Shown here piece by piece: positions 6,306-9,992 of a stretch of 9,992 bases of DNA. How positions within the stretch are numbered: the first letter of the stretch is position 1; the number at the start of each line of letters is the position of its first letter. Origin of the DNA: an uncultured Phycisphaerales bacterium (GTDB lineage: Bacteria > Planctomycetota > Phycisphaerae > Phycisphaerales > UBA1924); contig CALAFV010000312.1 in the NCBI GenBank assembly GCA_937891445.1, positions 1 to 9,992 on the forward strand, given 5' to 3'. Position numbers and translations under genes: made by a program. Under the pieces are notes generated by a model that saw only the letters and a list, made by a program, of their open reading frames with translations, did no database searches and was not told where the DNA came from.

Positions 6306-6863
6306 GTGAGGCCGACCCTGCTTGTCATTTCGAGCAGCCTCAGCCCGACGAGCCGCTCACGCATCCTTGCGCGGGCGGTGCACGAGCGGCTGCGCCTGGC
6401 GGGCCACGCGGCCGAGTTCCTCGATCTTGCGGCCTGTGACCTGCCGCTGTGCGAGGGCGACGGCGCGGCGCAGGCCCCTGCGGCCGTGGATGTGCGGCGC
6501 GCGATCGCGGAGGCCGACGGCATCGCGCTGTCCTTCCCCATCTACAACTACGACGCCGGGGCCGCGGCCAAGAACCTGATCGAACTGACCGGATCGGCGT
6601 GGGAGGACAAGGTCGTCGCGATGCTGTGCGCCGCCGGGGCCCGCACGAGTTACATGGCCCCGATGAGCCTCGCCGCCTCGCTCATGCTGGACTTCCGCTG
6701 CCACATCGTTCCGCGGTTCCTCATGGCCGTGCCGGAGGACTTCCGCGGCGACAGCATCGAGAGCCAGAACGTCCGGGCCCGGATCGACGACCTCGCGGCG
6801 GACCTGGCGCGGGTGACGGTGGCGCTGCGGGGTTGGGAGCGCGCAGAGCAGGCTCAGGACTGA
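6306..6863 (+). CDS. NAD(P)H-dependent FMN reductase-like flavoprotein
   Basis: The 185-residue product fits the flavodoxin-like NADPH-dependent FMN reductase family, whose members reduce FMN, quinones or metal ions such as chromate using NAD(P)H. The N-terminal strand TLLVISSSLSPTSRSRILA is the usual phosphate-binding loop for the flavin. IALSFPIYNYDAGAAAKNLIE at about 73-93 corresponds to the family's P-x-YN segment followed by a KN helix. VVAMLCAAG near 103 is the next core strand. The preferred start is the GTG at 6306, directly before the first core strand; starting at the ATG at 6159 would add 49 arginine-rich residues. The gene is monocistronic on the plus strand and converges on the pseudouridine synthase gene with four bases between stops. 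The physiological substrate cannot be told. Confidence 0.85.
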   Translation: MRPTLLVISSSLSPTSRSRILARAVHERLRLAGHAAEFLDLAACDLPLCEGDGAAQAPAAVDVRRAIAEADGIALSFPIYNYDAGAAAKNLIELTGSAWEDKVVAMLCAAGARTSYMAPMSLAASLMLDFRCHIVPRFLMAVPEDFRGDSIESQNVRARIDDLAADLARVTVALRGWERAEQAQD

Positions 6864-6867
6864 GTGT

Positions 6868-7644
6868 CTAGGCGTCGCTTGGCTCGTCGGCGGCCGATTC
6901 TCGCGGCACATCCGGACGGTGCAGGCCGAAGCGCGTGAGCGTCCGCCGCAGGTCCGACGGCCAGGGGGAGCGGACGTCCACCGTGGCGCCCGTCACCGGA
7001 TGCGTGAACACGAGGCGGTGGGCGTGCAGCGCCAGGCGCGGCGCCGCGGCGGCGACGACCTTGGAGGCGTAGAAGCGATCGCCCAGGATCGGGCTGCCGA
7101 TGGCGTCGAGATGGACGCGGACCTGGTGGAGCCGGCCGGTGAGCGGGCGGGCCTCGATCAGCGCGGCGGTGGGGGAGACCTCCAGCACGCGGTAGGCCGT
7201 CTGCGCCGGCTTGCCCGCCGAGCGGGAGATCCGCGCGAGTTTCTGGCCGGTCTTGGTCGCCGTGGTCTCCACCAGCGGCAGGTCGATCACGCCGGCCTGC
7301 TTCGCGGGCGCTTTGCTGCACACGGCCCAGTAGAACTTCCGGACCCGTCGCTGCTCGAAGTCCTGGCGCAGCGCGTCGTACGCCCTGGGCGTCAGCGCCA
7401 CGACGAGCAGCCCGCTGGTTTCCTTGTCGAGCCGGTGCAGGAGGCCGAAGTCGCGAGCCTTGCCGAGGTTCTGCAGCGCGGTTCCGTAGCGGGCGAAGAG
7501 GCCGTTGAGGAGCGTGTCGGTGAGGTGGCCCTTGCCGGGCTGCGTGGTGAGGCCGGCTCGCTTTTCGACGACGAGGACGTCCGCGTCCTCGTAGCGCACC
7601 TTGAACGTTACATGCTCGCTGGGCTCGATCGAGAGCGTCGCCAT
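6868..7644 (-). CDS. RluA/RluD-family RNA pseudouridine synthase
   Basis: These cytosolic enzymes isomerise specific uridines in rRNA or tRNA to pseudouridine. The 258-residue product has the signature HRLDKETSGLLV at 70-81 with catalytic Asp73, the VRKFYWAV segment near 101, and RPLTGRLHQVRVHL at 166-179. GLTTQPGKG near 31 matches the early substrate-side motif. There is no S4 RNA-binding domain before the catalytic core, as in RluA, whereas RluC and RluD carry one. The target uridine cannot be assigned. I chose the ATG at 7644, which has GGGAGGG at 7654-7660. The longer start at 7713 would overlap the end of pgl by 53 bases and add a poly-arginine leader. It follows pgl by 16 bases, so the two are probably co-transcribed. 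Confidence 0.93.
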   Translation of the reverse strand: MATLSIEPSEHVTFKVRYEDADVLVVEKRAGLTTQPGKGHLTDTLLNGLFARYGTALQNLGKARDFGLLHRLDKETSGLLVVALTPRAYDALRQDFEQRRVRKFYWAVCSKAPAKQAGVIDLPLVETTATKTGQKLARISRSAGKPAQTAYRVLEVSPTAALIEARPLTGRLHQVRVHLDAIGSPILGDRFYASKVVAAAAPRLALHAHRLVFTHPVTGATVDVRSPWPSDLRRTLTRFGLHRPDVPRESAADEPSDA

Positions 7645-7660
7645 GCCGGCCCGCCCTCCC

Positions 7661-8491
7661 TCAGCCCGTCGGCGCGGGCGTCGCCGCCCCCGCCGCGCCG
7701 GGGCACGCTTCATAATCGAGGTACCACCGCAGTTCGCCGCCGACCGGGTTGATCCCCAGGATCGGCAGTTCCTCCGCCGCGCCGCGCTCGCTGGCCCGGC
7801 TGGAGCGCCACGCGGCTTCCACCTTGCCCACGGCGGGGCGCTTCCCGCCGCCGGTGACCATCACGCTCAGCAGGCGCGACGCGTTGAGCAGGCGGTAGGT
7901 CATCGTCACGCGGTCCGGCGGCGTGACCGTCGGCCCCGAGTTCACGACCACCAGCCGCTGCTCCTCGCGCAGCGCCGGCGAGTGGGGGAACAGCGACGCG
8001 GTGTGCCCGTCGCTGCCCATCCCCAGCAGGACGTAGTCGAGCCGGTCCTGGCCCTTTTCGCGCCAGCCGAGCGTTTCCTGCAGCACTCGTTCGTACTGCA
8101 CGTCCGCGTCGTCGGCCATCGCGAAGATGGGGTGGATCTGCTCGCGCGGGATGTCGGAGTGGTCGCCGATGATCTCGTTGATCATCTTGAAGTTGGACCG
8201 CTCATCGTCAAAGGGGACGCGGCGCTCGTCCACGATCCACAGGTGCGTCCGGCGCCAGGGGAGTTCGCGGTAGGACGGGTCGTACATCAGCCGCATGTAC
8301 AGCGGCACGGGCGTGCTTCCGCCCGAGAGGGCCAGGTGGAAGTCCCCGAACGTCCGGACGCACTGGTGCGCCTGGAGCAGCAGGTCGGCGGCGATGGCGT
8401 CCACGACCTCGTCGGGGGTCTCGCGCACGACCACCGTCCCGGGGAGGCGGGGGGTCGGCGGGATGGGGGCCAGTTCGTAGATCTCGCCCAT
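7661..8491 (-). CDS. pgl: 6-phosphogluconolactonase (DevB/SOL type)
   Basis: This enzyme hydrolyses 6-phosphogluconolactone to 6-phosphogluconate, the second step of the oxidative pentose phosphate pathway, in the cytosol. The 276-residue product has the family blocks in order: LALSGGSTP at 53-61, VDERRVPFDDERSNF at 87-101, LLGMGSDGHTASLFP at 155-169 and TMTYRLLN at 196-203. It is somewhat longer than typical members because of an N-terminal extension and a glycine- and alanine-rich tail. The ATG at 8491 is the best start although the nearest purine-rich site (GGAGGGG, 8506-8512) is 14 bases away; a CACAAT seven bases upstream raises the option of a leaderless message. The pseudouridine synthase gene follows on the same strand. 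No glucose-6-phosphate dehydrogenase gene is in the window. Confidence 0.94.
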   Translation of the reverse strand: MGEIYELAPIPPTPRLPGTVVVRETPDEVVDAIAADLLLQAHQCVRTFGDFHLALSGGSTPVPLYMRLMYDPSYRELPWRRTHLWIVDERRVPFDDERSNFKMINEIIGDHSDIPREQIHPIFAMADDADVQYERVLQETLGWREKGQDRLDYVLLGMGSDGHTASLFPHSPALREEQRLVVVNSGPTVTPPDRVTMTYRLLNASRLLSVMVTGGGKRPAVGKVEAAWRSSRASERGAAEELPILGINPVGGELRWYLDYEACPGAAGAATPAPTG

Positions 8492-8564
8492 GTGGGGGAT
8501 TGTGGCCCCTCCGGCTCCGGAATGCCACCCCCCCTCCCCGTCCACTTTCCCCGCTCGCTTCGCC

Positions 8565-8580
8565 TCCCCCGCGCGGGGGA
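8565..8580. repeat. Perfect 16-base GC palindrome between divergent genes
   Basis: TCCCCCGCGCGGGGGA is its own reverse complement and lies 74 bases upstream of the pgl start and 142 bases upstream of the monooxygenase start. As a dyad in a divergent intergenic region it could be an operator or form a hairpin in either leader. High GC content makes short GC palindromes fairly common, so the functional meaning is open. Confidence 0.5.
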
Positions 8581-8722
8581 GCGTCCGGCGCTGGGACGTG
8601 CCTCCTGAGGCCCGGCTCACATCTGCGCAGGCTCCGCCCGGATTCCGGTCGCTCGGCCGCGCTTTTGTCAGGGGGCGCGGGTACGGTCGAAGGGGGATGG
8701 TCGCCCGAGCAGAGGGGGACGC

Positions 8723-9931
8723 ATGAGGGTGCTCATCGTCGGCGGCGGGATCGGCGGCCTCACCGCCGCCATTGCGCTCTGCCGCCTTGCCGGCCGCGAG
8801 GGGGGTGGGCTCGATGTCCGGCTGGTCGAACGCTCGCCCGGTCCGCGCGAGAGCGGCGCGGGGATCTCCATCTGGGGCAACGCGATCCGCGCCCTGCGCT
8901 CCCTGGGGGCCGATGGCCCCGTCGTCCGCGCCGGCGAGATCATCCGGACGGCCGAGGTGCGGGCGCGGCGCGGCCGGCTTCTGTCGCGGTTCGATGTGGC
9001 CGCCGCGGACGCCGCCCTGGGCGCTCCCAGCATCATCATCCACCGGGCCGACCTGCTGGGGGCGCTGCTCTCTCAGGTCCCTGCGGGCGTGGCCCGCGCG
9101 ATCCGCTTCGGCGCCCGCCTGGTCGGTCTTGAGCAAGACGATCGCGGGGTCACGGCGCACTTCGACGCCGGACCGCCGGAGCGGGCCGACGTGCTCATCG
9201 GCGCCGACGGCGCCAACTCGGCCGTCCGCCGGGCCCTATGGGGCGAAGGTGGCGGGGAGGGGGGGAACCGGTTCGTCGGGGAGACGTGCTGGCGCACGGT
9301 CGTTGACTACCCCACGTGCAGCGCCGTGCCGCGTGGCTACGTGTGCGAGGCGTGGGGGCGCGGCGTGCGGTTCGGCATCCAGCGCATCAGCCCGTCGCAG
9401 GTCTTCTGGTGGGCCACCCGCGTGTGCGCTCCGGGGTTCCGCGGCGGGCCGGACTACGGGGCCCGCGCGGCCCTCCGCGGCCTGTTCGCCGACTGGTTCG
9501 ACCCCATCCCGGCGCTGATCGACCGCGCCGATCCCGGCGAGATCCTCCGCCACGATCTGTACGACCGCCCGCCCTCGCGCCGCTGGGGGCGCGGCCGCGT
9601 GACGCTCGTCGGTGACGCCGCCCACCCGACCACGCCGAACCTCGGGCAGAGCGGGTGCATGGCGATCGAGGACGCCGTCGTGCTCGCGCGGCACCTGGCC
9701 TCCCGCGGCGGCGACGCCGAGGGGGCCCTGCGCGCCTACGAGCGCGAGCGCTACCGCCGCACGGCGAAGATCACCGTGCTCTCCCACCGGCTCGGGCTTC
9801 TGGGCGTGCTGACGGCGCGTCCGCTGTGCGCCCTGCGCGATGCGCTGGTCGCCCTCACCCCCAGCCGCATGATGCTCAGCAGCCACAACGCGATCGTGGG
9901 CTTCGATGCGTCGGCGGGCGCGCCCGCCTGA
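8723..9931 (+). CDS. FAD-dependent monooxygenase (PHBH-like fold)
   Basis: The 402-residue product is a single-component flavoprotein hydroxylase of the p-hydroxybenzoate hydroxylase fold, which uses NAD(P)H and O2 to oxygenate small or isoprenoid substrates. Three family motifs are clear: the N-terminal dinucleotide motif VLIVGGGIGGLTAA at 3-16, the DG motif IGADGANSAVR at 159-169, and the GD motif LVGDAAHPTTPNLGQ at 295-309, followed by SGCMAIEDA. Many relatives have GQGGC or GQGxC where this protein has GQSGC. The conserved HRADLL segment is at 107-112. No membrane segment or signal peptide is evident. The ATG at 8723 has a GAGGGGG at 8712-8718. It stands alone, divergent from pgl, so context gives no substrate; zeaxanthin-epoxidase-like, urate-hydroxylase-like and aromatic hydroxylase roles all remain possible. 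Confidence 0.9.
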   Translation: MRVLIVGGGIGGLTAAIALCRLAGREGGGLDVRLVERSPGPRESGAGISIWGNAIRALRSLGADGPVVRAGEIIRTAEVRARRGRLLSRFDVAAADAALGAPSIIIHRADLLGALLSQVPAGVARAIRFGARLVGLEQDDRGVTAHFDAGPPERADVLIGADGANSAVRRALWGEGGGEGGNRFVGETCWRTVVDYPTCSAVPRGYVCEAWGRGVRFGIQRISPSQVFWWATRVCAPGFRGGPDYGARAALRGLFADWFDPIPALIDRADPGEILRHDLYDRPPSRRWGRGRVTLVGDAAHPTTPNLGQSGCMAIEDAVVLARHLASRGGDAEGALRAYERERYRRTAKITVLSHRLGLLGVLTARPLCALRDALVALTPSRMMLSSHNAIVGFDASAGAPA

Positions 9932-9947
9932 CCCCTCCCCCCTTTCC

Positions 9948-9980
9948 TGCCCCGTCGGCGCCCTACACGCGCCCGGGGCA
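9948..9980 (+). terminator. Weak hairpin after the monooxygenase gene
   Basis: TGCCCCG at 9948-9954 is the exact reverse complement of CGGGGCA at 9974-9980, a 7-bp stem with a 19-base loop, 16 bases past the monooxygenase stop. No T-run follows, so it is at best a poor intrinsic terminator. A second dyad, a perfect 16-base palindrome at 9913-9928, lies in the last codons of the gene. Confidence 0.3.
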
Positions 9981-9992
9981 CCGCCTTGCAGG

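Noticed and set aside
8492..9160. A 223-residue N-terminal extension of pgl, up to 9160
   Set aside because: It would cross the divergent intergenic region and overlap the monooxygenase gene. The residues have no homology-like features, and family homology starts after the ATG at 8491.

Overview
This is a GC-rich bacterial window of ordinary chromosomal character. The best taxonomic clue is the large minus-strand protein at 3857-6091, which carries an N-terminal LEPRVLL motif. That motif (the LEPR-XLL signature) marks many big surface or secreted proteins of Planctomycetota, and with the high GC content it suggests a planctomycete, perhaps of the Phycisphaerae. The phylum is an inference from one motif and base composition; no rRNA or marker gene is present. 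I see no mobile element, CRISPR array, tRNA, rRNA or phage gene.

Region 1 (1-2526) is a compact iron-sulfur assembly operon on the plus strand: a candidate sigma70-type promoter (2-30), iscS, iscU, an IscA/ErpA-type A-type carrier gene, and a Rho-independent terminator (2492-2526). IscS mobilises sulfur from cysteine, IscU is the scaffold, and the A-type protein carries clusters to targets. The Rrf2 regulator, HscB/HscA and ferredoxin of the classical operon are not present after iscS, although IscU keeps the LPPVK chaperone-recognition motif. A long imperfect inverted repeat fills the iscS-iscU gap.

Region 2 (2527-3855) is a long non-coding leader, then a stand-alone tandem ACT-domain protein gene and, 13 bases later, a single-domain cupin gene. 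They look like a two-gene operon of small-molecule binding proteins whose ligand cannot be read from sequence. Region 3 (3857-6091, minus) is the LEPR-XLL protein, with beta-rich N-terminal modules and six C-terminal repeats that could form a beta-propeller; its stop lies one base from the cupin stop.

Region 4 (6092-8491) has a plus-strand NAD(P)H-dependent FMN reductase-like gene with a GTG start, converging on a minus-strand pair: 6-phosphogluconolactonase (pgl), then an RluA/RluD-family pseudouridine synthase gene 16 bases downstream. Region 5 (8492-9992) is a divergent intergenic stretch with a perfect 16-base palindrome, followed by a group A-like FAD-dependent monooxygenase of unknown substrate.

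Most of the window is housekeeping. I found no convincing new defence, mobile or biosynthetic system. The items most worth a second look are the iscS-iscU inverted repeat, the repeat-bearing LEPR-XLL protein, and the ACT-cupin pair with its long leader.
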